This document shows, piece after piece, positions 51,431-60,136 of a stretch of DNA of 64,000 nt. Position numbers and translations under genes: made by a program. This DNA comes from Tuwongella immobilis (lineage in GTDB: Bacteria; Planctomycetota; Planctomycetia; Gemmatales; Gemmataceae), in the NCBI RefSeq assembly GCF_901538355.1, contig NZ_LR593887.1:5742920-5806919 (forward strand), read 5' to 3'. How positions within the stretch are numbered: position 1 is the first letter of the stretch; every line of letters begins with the position of its first letter. Below the pieces are notes generated by a model. That model made no database searches. It saw nothing but the letters and a program-made list of their open reading frames with translations, and was not told where the DNA came from.

Positions 51431-52549
51431 TCACGCAGTGGGCGCGGGTGGCTCATCAACGCCGTGCCGCAATCGCAAGAGCACCGCCGCCACAAACAGC
51501 CCAATCAGCAGAATGCCCATCGCCAAAGTCATTTGCAGCCAATCGAAGAAGACCAACTGCACACTTCGGCCAATCACGCTCCACATCAGCCACGTGACCA
51601 CCACTCCCAACCCCAATGCGGGGCCAAACGGCAAGCTGTTATCGCCTTTGAACAGCAGCATGGGAATGGCCAAAAAGAGCGCGAAAAATGCTCCCAGAAA
51701 GAACGCCACCAACACCACTTGCCAGCCGACGAATGCCCCGGCCATCATCATCAGGTCGGCATCGCCCAGCCCCAGCGCCTCGCGGCCAAATCCACGGGTG
51801 AAGACGAAGCGCACCGCCCGCAGCAAGAGCATGCCCATCATCGCCCCGGCTAGCCCGTTGAACAGCCCGCCTTGCCAGGTGCCCGGCGGTGCCCAACTCG
51901 GCAACGGCCCCCACATCGGCCACGGCATCACGCCGATGGGCAATTTCCCCATCGCACGTTCCAGATACCACGGCGAATCGGCCAAAATCGGGGCCAACCG
52001 ATCGACACTCGTCGGCCACGGCCAGGGAAACATCGTCGAAAACAGCAGTCCCGCCAGGGTGCCGGTGATGGTCAGCACCAGCGGAATTTCGCGTCGGGCC
52101 AAGTCGCAAAACGCGGCGATAATCAGGAAACTCACCAGCGTGGCATGCTGAATCCACATCGCCCAGGCTTGCCAGGGGATGACACCCCATTTCCACATTT
52201 CGTTCGCGCGCAGCGTAAACAGCGGAATGTCGTGGATATTTCGCAGGATTTCCAGGTAGAACAGCCCAAAAAAACAGATGGCGGTGAAGCATTCCACCAC
52301 CAGCGAGCGCAGGCCAATTTTCGCCCCGCACGTGCGACATTTCCCCCGCAGGCGAATGTAGCCAAAGATGGGGATATTGTCATACCAGCGAATGGGCGTG
52401 AAGCAATTTTCGCAGCGGGAACTGGGCCAAATGACGCCCTTTTCCAACGGCAGGCGATCGACGCAGAGGTTCAGCCAGGAGCCGACGAACGCCCCCACGG
52501 CCAACACCCAGATGATCCAAACCACCACCAGCGGGATTATTGGTTCCAT
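51431..52549 (-). CDS. prepilin peptidase (A24 family)
   Basis: A 372-residue polytopic membrane aspartic protease that cleaves and methylates type IV pilin or type II secretion pseudopilins. The N-terminal methylase domain has the CENC/CRTC zinc motif (Cys46, 49, 71, 74). The aspartates are Asp149 in AAFCDLARREIP and Asp263 in the GLGDADLMM motif. The stretch between them is ~50 residues longer than typical and rich in Trp/Pro (FPWPWPTSVDRL, MPWPMWGPLPSW). It begins 13 bp inside the aroK 3' end, so it is coupled to shikimate genes and not to pilus genes. Confidence 0.9.
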   Translation of the reverse strand: MEPIIPLVVVWIIWVLAVGAFVGSWLNLCVDRLPLEKGVIWPSSRCENCFTPIRWYDNIPIFGYIRLRGKCRTCGAKIGLRSLVVECFTAICFFGLFYLEILRNIHDIPLFTLRANEMWKWGVIPWQAWAMWIQHATLVSFLIIAAFCDLARREIPLVLTITGTLAGLLFSTMFPWPWPTSVDRLAPILADSPWYLERAMGKLPIGVMPWPMWGPLPSWAPPGTWQGGLFNGLAGAMMGMLLLRAVRFVFTRGFGREALGLGDADLMMMAGAFVGWQVVLVAFFLGAFFALFLAIPMLLFKGDNSLPFGPALGLGVVVTWLMWSVIGRSVQLVFFDWLQMTLAMGILLIGLFVAAVLLRLRHGVDEPPAPTA

Positions 52550-53109
52550 GATGTTCGGATCGTCTGGACGAGGGTTTCGGGTGTGGCATCGTTGGTATCC
52601 ACCACCAGATCGGCACATGCCCGATACAGCGGCTCACGCTGGGCGAGCAGCGTTTGAATTTCGGTCAATCCGCCGGTTGCGGTCAGATTCGGGCGGCGCG
52701 TCTGCGTCGTGGGGTCGAGTTCGAGTCGATCGGCGATGCGCTCCGCGGATGCGGTCAGCCAGACGACGAATCCACGCCGCAATCGCTCCCGATTTTCGGG
52801 CCGCAGAATCACTCCGCCCCCGGTGGCGATGACGCAATGATCGCGTTCGGACAATTCGCGCAATACGGCCGATTCCAAATCGCGGAATGCCGGTTCGCCT
52901 TCCGTTTGGAAGATGGCTTGGATGGTTCGGCCGGCTTTCGTTTCCAGGTAGACATCGGCGTCGATCATCTCCCAGCCCAGTGCCGTCGCCAGTCCGCGGG
53001 CCAAGGTCGATTTGCCGGTGCCGCGATAGCCGATCAGGAACACCCGCGAGGCTGGCACGGGAAGTCGGGATTCGGCACCGGGTTGCGACGAAGATTCTGC
53101 GGCGGTCAT
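52537..53109 (-). CDS. aroK: shikimate kinase
   Basis: Phosphorylates shikimate in aromatic amino-acid synthesis. The 190-residue P-loop kinase has Walker A GYRGTGKST (~27-35), shikimate-binding IDADVYLETKAGRTI and FRDLES, VIATGGGVIL, and the lid segment TRRPNLTATGG. The N-terminal ~20 residues are an extra Ser/Pro-rich stretch. It overlaps the fused aroDE gene by 4 bp (ATGA) upstream and the prepilin peptidase by 13 bp downstream, so three genes form one tight operon. Confidence 0.94.
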   Translation of the reverse strand: MTAAESSSQPGAESRLPVPASRVFLIGYRGTGKSTLARGLATALGWEMIDADVYLETKAGRTIQAIFQTEGEPAFRDLESAVLRELSERDHCVIATGGGVILRPENRERLRRGFVVWLTASAERIADRLELDPTTQTRRPNLTATGGLTEIQTLLAQREPLYRACADLVVDTNDATPETLVQTIRTSWNQ

Positions 53110-54686
53110 TCGTCGCCTTCCGTGGGTTCCGACTCGCCCTCGCCCTCGCCCTCGCCCTCGGCTTGGGTCGCGGCGTGATGCGTCACGGGCGAAATCGCCC
53201 GGCGAAGCAGTTGCCGCAGTTCTTCCAACGGTGGCTCTTGTCCGGTAAAGGCTTGGAATTGCAATCCGGCCTGGCGTACGAACATTTCCAATCCGGAAAC
53301 CACGATGCAGCCGCGCTCCCGGGCCGTCTTCAAAAACAGCGTATTTTCGGGGTTGTACACCGTGTCAAACACGATGGTATTCTCTCGGAAATAGCTCGGA
53401 TGCGTGGGCGAATCGTTCATATTCGGGAACATGCCAATTGGCGTACAATTGACAAGAATATCGTAGCTGCCGTTGTGCCGGACTTGCCAATCGATCGCCT
53501 TGGCGCCGACTTCCTCGGCCAACTTCAGCGCGGCGGCATGATTCCGGGCGGCGATAGTCAGATTCACGCCTTCGCGCTTCAGCGCGTGCGCAATCGCACG
53601 GGCCACCCCACCGGAACCGAGCAGCACGACGGCTTTGCCCTGGAATTCATAGGCGGTCCCATCGGCCTGCTTGGGAGCCACCGACCGAATCGATTCCACC
53701 GCCGCCGGGGCATCGGTATTATCGGCGAAGAAACCATTGTCTCGACGCACAAGCGTATTCGCGGCAGCGGTTTGCGCCACCATCGGCGAGACTTCCTGGG
53801 CCAATGTCGCTACCGTTTCCTTATGCGGAATCGTCACACTGTAGCCATGAATCGGCAGCGATTCCATCGCGTTCAGCGTGGCTTGCAGTTGCGCACGTGG
53901 CACCCGCATCGGCACATAGACGGCGTCCATGTTCAATTTCTGGAACAGCGCGTTGTGCAATTGCGGCGAATAGCTTTGGGCAATCGGATCGCCCAACACG
54001 GCATAGACTTTCGTCTCGCGGTTGATGCGATCGATGGGGTAAATGGCCCGCAAATCTTCCATCGAGGGCAGCCCCGGCGCAATGCCACGATCCTTGTTGA
54101 ACGCTGCATAGATAAACGGCGCTCCATATTTCAGCGCCAAAATGCGACTGGGGAATCCCAGATCGCCCATGCAGTGCGCGACGGTCGGCTTCGGGGCACG
54201 TTCCAACAATTTCAAAATGCGGAGGTTATCGATGGGGCTTTGGGCCATGACCGCAATCTTGACGACGTCCGCATCTTGATTGCACATCTTCTCGTAGATT
54301 TCGCCCAAATCTTCAGGGACTTCTTGGAAGTTGTGGTAGCTGACGATGCGCTTGACTTTCCCGAATCGGCGGATGGTGTCGGCGACATCCGTTTCGAGAT
54401 CGACCCACTCGAAGTAGCCGGAGACAATCGCCTGGCGGATGACCATTTGGCGTTGTTCTTCGGTCCCTGGCCAGCGCCCCCCATCGGCGGTGCGGCGCAC
54501 CGTGGCCACCAGCGGGCAGGCTTTGTGGGCCATCAGCCGCTTGTAATCCACCGCTCGGGCGAGAAAATCGAGCCGCAGTTCAATGAACTTGGCCCCGCGC
54601 TTGACGGCCTCTTGGAGTTCGATCGCCACCATCTTGTGGCGGGTTCGCCCGACAACCACGCAAATTCGATCGACATCCAACGACAT
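53106..54686 (-). CDS. aroDE: bifunctional 3-dehydroquinate dehydratase / shikimate dehydrogenase AroDE
   Basis: Performs two successive shikimate-pathway steps. Residues ~1-220 are type I dehydroquinase: FIELRLDFL, catalytic His118 in VSYHNF and Schiff-base Lys143 in VVKIAVMAQ. Residues ~225-500 are shikimate dehydrogenase: VLGDPIAQSYSPQLHN, catalytic Lys in VTIPHKET, FADNTDAP, and NADP loop LLGSGGVARAI. Such fusions occur in plants, chlamydiae and planctomycetes. The C-terminus has an EG-repeat tail from a hexanucleotide repeat. The start MSLDVDRICVVV is the family N-terminus. First gene of an aroDE-aroK-peptidase operon. Confidence 0.94.
   Translation of the reverse strand: MSLDVDRICVVVGRTRHKMVAIELQEAVKRGAKFIELRLDFLARAVDYKRLMAHKACPLVATVRRTADGGRWPGTEEQRQMVIRQAIVSGYFEWVDLETDVADTIRRFGKVKRIVSYHNFQEVPEDLGEIYEKMCNQDADVVKIAVMAQSPIDNLRILKLLERAPKPTVAHCMGDLGFPSRILALKYGAPFIYAAFNKDRGIAPGLPSMEDLRAIYPIDRINRETKVYAVLGDPIAQSYSPQLHNALFQKLNMDAVYVPMRVPRAQLQATLNAMESLPIHGYSVTIPHKETVATLAQEVSPMVAQTAAANTLVRRDNGFFADNTDAPAAVESIRSVAPKQADGTAYEFQGKAVVLLGSGGVARAIAHALKREGVNLTIAARNHAAALKLAEEVGAKAIDWQVRHNGSYDILVNCTPIGMFPNMNDSPTHPSYFRENTIVFDTVYNPENTLFLKTARERGCIVVSGLEMFVRQAGLQFQAFTGQEPPLEELRQLLRRAISPVTHHAATQAEGEGEGEGESEPTEGDE
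53133..53160. repeat. hexanucleotide tandem repeat in the 3' end of aroDE
   Basis: CTCGCC is repeated 4.7 times (plus strand), encoding a run of alternating Glu-Gly near the C-terminus of AroDE. In-frame copy-number change would alter only the tail length. Confidence 0.9.
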
Positions 54687-54978
54687 GATCGCGCCCCGCA
54701 AAGAATCCCAGTCACCCGTTCTGTCACTGTACCGCCCCAATGGCCACAAGGAAAGCCCCCAACTGACATCCCCCCCTGCATCCCCCGACATCCCCGGTTC
54801 TCCGCGAGTTGGTCGCATGCCCGGTTCCGTGGCGATTTTCGGGCCGATGCGATGGATCAGTCGCATTCGCATCCTTGTCAGAAATTTCGCCGGAATGGGA
54901 ATTCGCTTGACGCATCGGCGGCCGAGTCATTCAACGACTGTTCGATTTCGTCGCAATCTCGAAGCGGGGGACACCAGG

Positions 54979-56475
54979 ATGGTCCGACTGCTGATGCTAC
55001 TGCTGTGCCTGCTGGGAATCGGCCCATCGGCTAGTTTTGCCCAAGAGAAACCGCTGCTGCGGTGGGGTGCGGATAAGACCGGGGGCATTCCGTATCTGTT
55101 CGATAATCCCGCGAATCCTCGGCAACTCATCGGCTTCGAGGTCGATCTGGCCGACTATTTGGCCAAGGAATTGGGCCGCAAGGCGGAGTATGTGCAGGGC
55201 GATTGGTCGAAATTGCCCGAACTCCTCGCCAAGGGCAACGCCATTGATGTGGTGATGAACGGGTACGAATTCTCGTGGACTACCGAAGAACAGTATCCCT
55301 CCACGATTCCGTACTTTATCTACACGCTGCGATTGGTCGCGCACCCCGATGACGATTCGATTCAATCATGGGACGATCTTCGCGCAAAACCGGGACGTCC
55401 GAAAAAGCGCGTGGGGGTGCTCACCGGATCGCTGGCACATCGGTATCTCGAGCGGGAATTCAAAGACGATGTCGAAATCCTCGCCAATGACGATGTCGCC
55501 AATGTCTACGATCTGGTCAGCCGCAAGCAGCAACTCGATGCCACTGTGCAAGATTCGCCCAGCGCAGTCTACTTTCTGAATCACGATTATCGTGGCAAAC
55601 TCAAACTCGTGGGCGATGCTCGGGAGCCGAATTTCTACGTGATTCTGACTCGGTCCCAAGACCGCGAATTGCGGGAAGCGCTGAACGCCGCCCTCCGCAA
55701 GGGGCTGCAAGATGGCACGCTCGAACGCATCTACAAAAAATACGGCCTGTGGACGCCCGAACAATTGCAGCTGACCGAGGCCCACAAAGCGAATTGGCCG
55801 CCCGAACGTACCGAAATCCGCGTCATCGATTGGGGGCTGATCTGGGAGAAATTGCTCTCCGCCGCTTGGACGACCGTGAAACTGACCTTTCTGGCCATGC
55901 CGTTGGCGATTCTGATGGGGCTGATGATCGCCATTGGGCGGTTGTACGGCCCGTGGTTGCTGCGCGTGGTGCTGTCGGTGTATGTCGAGGTGATTCGCGG
56001 CACGCCGTTGTTGCTGCAACTGTATGTGCTGTTTTACCTTCTGCCGCGGGTGGTGTCGCTGGATTACCCGCCGTTTGTGTTCGCCGTCATCGGGCTTGCC
56101 ATCAATTATTCCGCATACGAGGCGGAAGTCTACCGGGCGGGGTTGCTGTCGATTCCGCGTGGGCAAATGGAGGCGGCGTTGGCCATGGGGCTGACGCAAC
56201 GGCAGGCACTGGGCCTGGTGATCGTTCCGCAGGCGGTTCGCGTGGTGATTCCGCCCGTGACCAACGACTTTATCGCCCTGTTCAAGGATACCTCCGTCTG
56301 TTCGGTCATTCTCGTCACCGAACTCACGCGGGAATATAACGTACTGTACAACGGCAACCGCGATTTGGTGATTGAGTTGGCGGCACTGACGGCGATGCTC
56401 TATCTATTCATGAGTTATCCGCTGTCGCTGCTGGCCCGCCAACTGGAACATCAGCACCCGCAAGCGAGGGTCTAA
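54979..56475 (+). CDS. polar amino-acid ABC transporter, fused substrate-binding protein and permease
   Basis: A 498-residue fusion. Signal peptide MVRLLMLLLCLLGIGPSASFAQ; residues ~25-260 form a family 3 periplasmic binding domain (FEVDLADYLAKELGRKAEYV, DVVMNGYEF, RVGVLTGSLAHRYLE); residues ~285-495 form a HisM/GlnP-type permease with the EAA loop MEAALAMGLTQRQALGLVIVPQA. Together with the ATPase gene 3 bp downstream this makes a complete importer for glutamine, arginine or similar. The start is set at the signal peptide; the frame is open far upstream, antisense to aroDE. Divergent from aroDE. Confidence 0.91.
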   Translation: MVRLLMLLLCLLGIGPSASFAQEKPLLRWGADKTGGIPYLFDNPANPRQLIGFEVDLADYLAKELGRKAEYVQGDWSKLPELLAKGNAIDVVMNGYEFSWTTEEQYPSTIPYFIYTLRLVAHPDDDSIQSWDDLRAKPGRPKKRVGVLTGSLAHRYLEREFKDDVEILANDDVANVYDLVSRKQQLDATVQDSPSAVYFLNHDYRGKLKLVGDAREPNFYVILTRSQDRELREALNAALRKGLQDGTLERIYKKYGLWTPEQLQLTEAHKANWPPERTEIRVIDWGLIWEKLLSAAWTTVKLTFLAMPLAILMGLMIAIGRLYGPWLLRVVLSVYVEVIRGTPLLLQLYVLFYLLPRVVSLDYPPFVFAVIGLAINYSAYEAEVYRAGLLSIPRGQMEAALAMGLTQRQALGLVIVPQAVRVVIPPVTNDFIALFKDTSVCSVILVTELTREYNVLYNGNRDLVIELAALTAMLYLFMSYPLSLLARQLEHQHPQARV

Positions 56476-56478
56476 GCC

Positions 56479-57249
56479 ATGACGACACCCCAACCGACTG
56501 CGGTCGCCGCCCCGACTTCGCCCAGCGCTGGAACGAGCCGCAGCGAGGTCATGATCGAAATTACCGGCTTGGTCAAGCAGCATGGCACGCAGATCATTCT
56601 CAACGGCATCCAAATGGCCGTCACCACCGGCGAGGTGGCGGTGCTGGTGGGGCCATCCGGCGGCGGCAAAAGCACGCTGATGCGCTGCATCAACGGCCTG
56701 GAGACGTTTCAAGGCGGGCTGATCCGAGTCGGCTCGCACCTGCTCAAGCCCGGCACGGATAGCACCGATCGCAGTCTGGTCCCCCTGCGAAAACAGGTGG
56801 GCATGGTGTTCCAACAATTTCATTTGTTTCCGCATCTGAGCGTGTTGGACAATGTCTGCATCGGGCCGATTCATGTGCTGGGCATGCGCCGCGAAGAAGC
56901 GATTCTGCAAGCCAGCGAACTGCTGCGGCGCGTCGGACTCAGCGAGAAGGCCAGCGCCAAGCCCGGCCAACTGTCCGGTGGCCAACAGCAACGCGTCGCC
57001 ATCGCCCGCACTCTGGCCGTGCGACCGGCCGTGATTCTGTTCGATGAGCCAACCAGCGCATTGGATCCGCAAATGGCGCTGGAAGTCGAAGGCGTGATTG
57101 CCGATCTCGCCAAAGACGGGCAAACCATGTTGGTGGTGACGCATAGCATGGATTTTGCCCGGCGCGTGGCCACCACCGTTCACCGCATGAAAGCGGGCCA
57201 GATTGTGCAATCCGGCCCACCCGCCGACGTGTTAAGCCCCACCGCGTGA
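56479..57249 (+). CDS. amino-acid ABC transporter ATP-binding protein (GlnQ/HisP type)
   Basis: A 256-residue ABC ATPase. Walker A VGPSGGGKST, Q-loop MVFQQFHLFPHLSV, signature LSGGQQQRVAIARTLA, Walker B VILFDEPTSALDP and H-loop VVTHSMDFA are intact. FQQFHLFPH and the overall length fit the polar amino-acid subfamily. The first ~25 residues are an extra Thr/Ser/Pro-rich leader; translation could instead start at MIEITGLVKQHG. It begins 3 bp after the permease stop and energises that protein. Confidence 0.93.
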   Translation: MTTPQPTAVAAPTSPSAGTSRSEVMIEITGLVKQHGTQIILNGIQMAVTTGEVAVLVGPSGGGKSTLMRCINGLETFQGGLIRVGSHLLKPGTDSTDRSLVPLRKQVGMVFQQFHLFPHLSVLDNVCIGPIHVLGMRREEAILQASELLRRVGLSEKASAKPGQLSGGQQQRVAIARTLAVRPAVILFDEPTSALDPQMALEVEGVIADLAKDGQTMLVVTHSMDFARRVATTVHRMKAGQIVQSGPPADVLSPTA

Positions 57250-57298
57250 ATGCGGTTTCAACCTTAGAAATGTTCGAGTTCTCCCGAGGATACTGCCC

Positions 57299-58150
57299 AT
57301 GAGCGCAACCACCGTTGAACCCCGTCTTATCACCGTCGGCCACTCCCCCGACCCGGATGATGCGTTCATGTTTTACGCGCTGGCCAAGGACAAGCTCGAT
57401 ACCGGCAATCTGCGATTTCGCCATGAATTGCAGGACATCGAGACGCTCAACCGGCGGGCACTCAAGGGCGAACTCGAAGTCTCGGCCGTCAGCATTCACG
57501 CCTATGCCCACCTGCTCGATCAGTATGCCCTGCTCCCCACCGGCTGCTCGATGGGGGACAACTACGGGCCGATGGTCGTGGCCAATGACAAATATGATTT
57601 GGAACATCTCAAAAAGACCACGATCGCCGTGCCGGGCACGATGACGACGGCGTTTCTGTCGTTGAAATTGCTGCTGGGCGAATTCGATTACGAAGTCGTG
57701 CCGTTCGATCAAATTCTGCAAGCCGTGGAAGATCGCAAGTTCGATGCCGGCCTGATTATTCACGAAGGCCAACTGACCTTCCAAAATCAAGGTCTGCATC
57801 TGATCGTCGATTTGGGCGTGTGGTGGCAGCAAAAGACCGGCCTGCCGTTGCCGCTGGGCGGGAATGTCGTCCGCAAAGACTTGGGCGATGCGACCATCCG
57901 CGAAGTCAGCCGCCTGATTCGGGCCAGCATCCAATATTCGCTGGATCATCGGCAGCCAGCGTTGGAATATGCGTTGAATTATGCCCGCGATATGGATGTC
58001 TCGCTGGCCGATAAGTTCGTTGGCATGTACGTCAACAATTGGACGTTGGATTACGGCGAACGCGGTCGCGCGGCCGTCCGCAAGTTGCTCGAAGAAGCCC
58101 ACAAAGCGGGGATTATTCCGGCACCCGTTGCTGTTGAGTTTGTGGACTGA
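57299..58150 (+). CDS. mqnD: 1,4-dihydroxy-6-naphthoate synthase MqnD
   Basis: Catalyses the cyclic dehypoxanthine futalosine to dihydroxynaphthoate step of the futalosine route to menaquinone. The 283-residue protein has the diagnostic GHSPDPDDAFMFYAL N-terminus, AVSIHAYAHLLDQYALLPTG, and GLIIHEGQLTF with the catalytic His, then LPLPLGGNVVRKDL. The family has the periplasmic-binding-protein fold but is cytoplasmic and has no signal peptide here. It implies the organism makes menaquinone by the futalosine pathway; other mqn genes are not in this window. Confidence 0.94.
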   Translation: MSATTVEPRLITVGHSPDPDDAFMFYALAKDKLDTGNLRFRHELQDIETLNRRALKGELEVSAVSIHAYAHLLDQYALLPTGCSMGDNYGPMVVANDKYDLEHLKKTTIAVPGTMTTAFLSLKLLLGEFDYEVVPFDQILQAVEDRKFDAGLIIHEGQLTFQNQGLHLIVDLGVWWQQKTGLPLPLGGNVVRKDLGDATIREVSRLIRASIQYSLDHRQPALEYALNYARDMDVSLADKFVGMYVNNWTLDYGERGRAAVRKLLEEAHKAGIIPAPVAVEFVD

Positions 58151-58206
58151 TACAATTGTGAGATGGGTGATCGACGGCCGTTCCCTTCCCGGCATGGACT
58201 GCGCCG

Positions 58207-58941
58207 ATGGAATCGATGTTTCACTTTGTCTCACCGCCGAGTCAATGTACCTATCTCCCGGATGAAGAATGGGAGATGGAATACCACATCGTCGCCAACA
58301 TGACTGCCGCGGAATATGCCGCGAAGATGCAGCAAGGTTGGCGGCGATTCGGGCATGCGCTGTTTCAGCCGCGCTGTTCGCATTGTCAAGCCTGCCAATC
58401 CCTTCGGATCAGCGTCCCGAAATATGAACCGAATCGTTCCCAACGCCGGGCCTGGAAAGCGAACCAACATGTTCGCCTGATGATTGGTGCCCCATCCGCC
58501 ACGCGCGCGAAGCTGGAACTCTACGATCGCTATCACGCCTTCCAGAGCGATTTCAAAGGCTGGCCCGGTCACGATCCCAAATCGCTGGCGGACTACGTGG
58601 AATCGTTCGTGGCCAACCCCTTCCCAACCGAGGAATGGTGCTACTACGAAGGCGATAAACTCGTGGGCGTGGGCTATGTGGATGCCCTGCCGGTGGGACT
58701 TTCGGCAATCTATTTCTATTACGATCCTGACACCCGCGACCGCTCCCCAGGTACGTTCAACGTCATGCGGATCCTCCACGAAGCCGCCCGACGCAAACTC
58801 CCCTGGGTCTATCTGGGCTACTACGTCGAAAACTGCCGATCATTAGCCTACAAATCGAAGTTTCTGCCCAATCAAGTCTACCGTCAACGCCAAGGGTGGA
58901 TTGACTATCGGACCATGGAATCCCCCGGCGAATCCCACTAA
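58207..58941 (+). CDS. bpt: aspartate/glutamate leucyltransferase (Bpt/ATE family)
   Basis: Adds leucine (or arginine in eukaryotes) from tRNA to N-terminal acidic residues, marking proteins for N-degron degradation by ClpS-ClpAP. The 244-residue protein has the N-terminal ATE motif region (TYLPDEEWEMEY, RCSHCQACQSLRISVPKY with the cysteine cluster) and the C-terminal GNAT-like domain (KLVGVGYVDALPVGLSAIYF, LPWVYLGYYVENCRSLAYKS). Length is typical. ClpS is not in the window. It is 57 bp downstream of mqnD and followed by a terminator. Confidence 0.92.
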   Translation: MESMFHFVSPPSQCTYLPDEEWEMEYHIVANMTAAEYAAKMQQGWRRFGHALFQPRCSHCQACQSLRISVPKYEPNRSQRRAWKANQHVRLMIGAPSATRAKLELYDRYHAFQSDFKGWPGHDPKSLADYVESFVANPFPTEEWCYYEGDKLVGVGYVDALPVGLSAIYFYYDPDTRDRSPGTFNVMRILHEAARRKLPWVYLGYYVENCRSLAYKSKFLPNQVYRQRQGWIDYRTMESPGESH

Positions 58942-58992
58942 GCCCGATTCCCACCCGCGGATTTCTCGTGCAATCAATTCGAACTCAATCTC

Positions 58993-59031
58993 CATAACCT
59001 CTGACAAAATCAGGGGTTATGCTCCTTTTCT
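58993..59031 (+). terminator. intrinsic terminator after bpt
   Basis: CATAACCTCTGA and TCAGGGGTTATG form a 12-bp stem with one G-T pair and a 5-nt loop, followed by CTCCTTTTCTGG. It lies 52 bp after the bpt stop. Confidence 0.7.
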
Positions 59032-59158
59032 GGCTCGCGATTGGTCGGCATTCGGGTGACGATTGGGCAGGCTGGAAAATTTGCGCGAACGACTCCCGAA
59101 GTCGCTGCGTATCAACGGATAGTCGATCCTTCTGTCACCGAGACGAGGCTGGGCGAGC

Positions 59159-60085
59159 ATGGCTCAGGATCTGGTTGTTGAGACACGCAGTCTCACCAAA
59201 GTCTATCGCGATTTCTGGGGTCGCCGGAAGAAAACCGCGCTCAACGCTCTGGATCTGAAGATCGAGCGGGGCGAAATCTTCGGGCTGCTGGGGCCAAACG
59301 GTTCCGGCAAAACCACCACAATCAAGCTACTGCTGGGGCTTTTATTCCCCACCAGCGGCGATGCGTTGGTCTTCGGCGAGCCGGCATTGCAGGTGCGCAA
59401 AAACGAGAAAATCGGCTATCTGCCGGAAGAATCGTACCTGTACCGCTTCCTGAATGCGGAAGAAACCCTGGATTTCTACGGGCGTCTGTTCAACATTCCG
59501 ACGGATGTCCGGGAAGAACGCGCTCGCAAACTCATCGACATGGTCGGTCTGACCAACGACCGCAAGCGAATCCTTCGCGAATACTCCAAGGGGATGCGGC
59601 AGCGCATTGGCTTGGCCCAAGCGCTCATCAACGATCCCGAATTGGTCATCCTCGACGAACCCACCTCGGGCCTCGACCCGCTGGGGACTCGTTGGATGAA
59701 GGATCTCATCAAGGATCTTCGCAACCAAGGCAAAACGGTGCTGATGTGCTCGCACCGCTTGGACGATGTGCAAGACGTCTGCGATCGCGTGGCGATTCTG
59801 TACAACGGCGACCTGCAAGAACAGGGCGGCGTGAAGGAATTGCTGCAAGACGAAATCCGCCTGGAAGTGCAAGCCCGAGGCGTGCGCGAAAGCGATGAGT
59901 TGAAGAAGGAACTCGCCGCGCTGATGACCAAATACGGTGGCGAACTGGAATTTGTCGGCCACCCGACCACCACGCTGGAAGAACTGTTCCTGCGGATTGT
60001 CGAAGAATCCAAGGCGCGACCGGGTCGTCGGTTCTTGCCGCGTGAGGAATCGGCTGCCCCGGCGAATCCCCCGGCGAAATCCTAA
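59159..60085 (+). CDS. ABC-2-type transporter ATP-binding protein
   Basis: A 308-residue ABC ATPase. Walker [10 protein letters not shown], signature [16 protein letters not shown], Walker [14 protein letters not shown] and H-loop CSHRLDDVQ are present. The C-terminal ~80 residues extend beyond the nucleotide-binding domain, ending in a Pro/Ala-rich tail. The YSKGM signature and LDDVQ switch are typical of the ABC-2/Nat-type exporters, gliding or multidrug-type. It partners the large permease encoded 51 bp downstream. Confidence 0.92.
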   Translation: MAQDLVVETRSLTKVYRDFWGRRKKTALNALDLKIERGEIFGLLGPNGSGKTTTIKLLLGLLFPTSGDALVFGEPALQVRKNEKIGYLPEESYLYRFLNAEETLDFYGRLFNIPTDVREERARKLIDMVGLTNDRKRILREYSKGMRQRIGLAQALINDPELVILDEPTSGLDPLGTRWMKDLIKDLRNQGKTVLMCSHRLDDVQDVCDRVAILYNGDLQEQGGVKELLQDEIRLEVQARGVRESDELKKELAALMTKYGGELEFVGHPTTTLEELFLRIVEESKARPGRRFLPREESAAPANPPAKS

Positions 60086-60136
60086 GCGATACCCGATCTT
60101 CCCAGACGATAACCGCACACCACAAGGGACGCTGAG

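Noticed and set aside
53133-53160. Short tandem repeat considered as a CRISPR or mobile-element trace
   Set aside because: It is a 6-bp coding repeat with no spacers and no target-site features.
52887-55034. 715-codon plus-strand open frame over aroK, aroDE and their upstream region
   Set aside because: It is antisense to two clearly recognised enzymes, has Arg/Gln/His-rich low-complexity composition and no domain; a by-product of codon bias.
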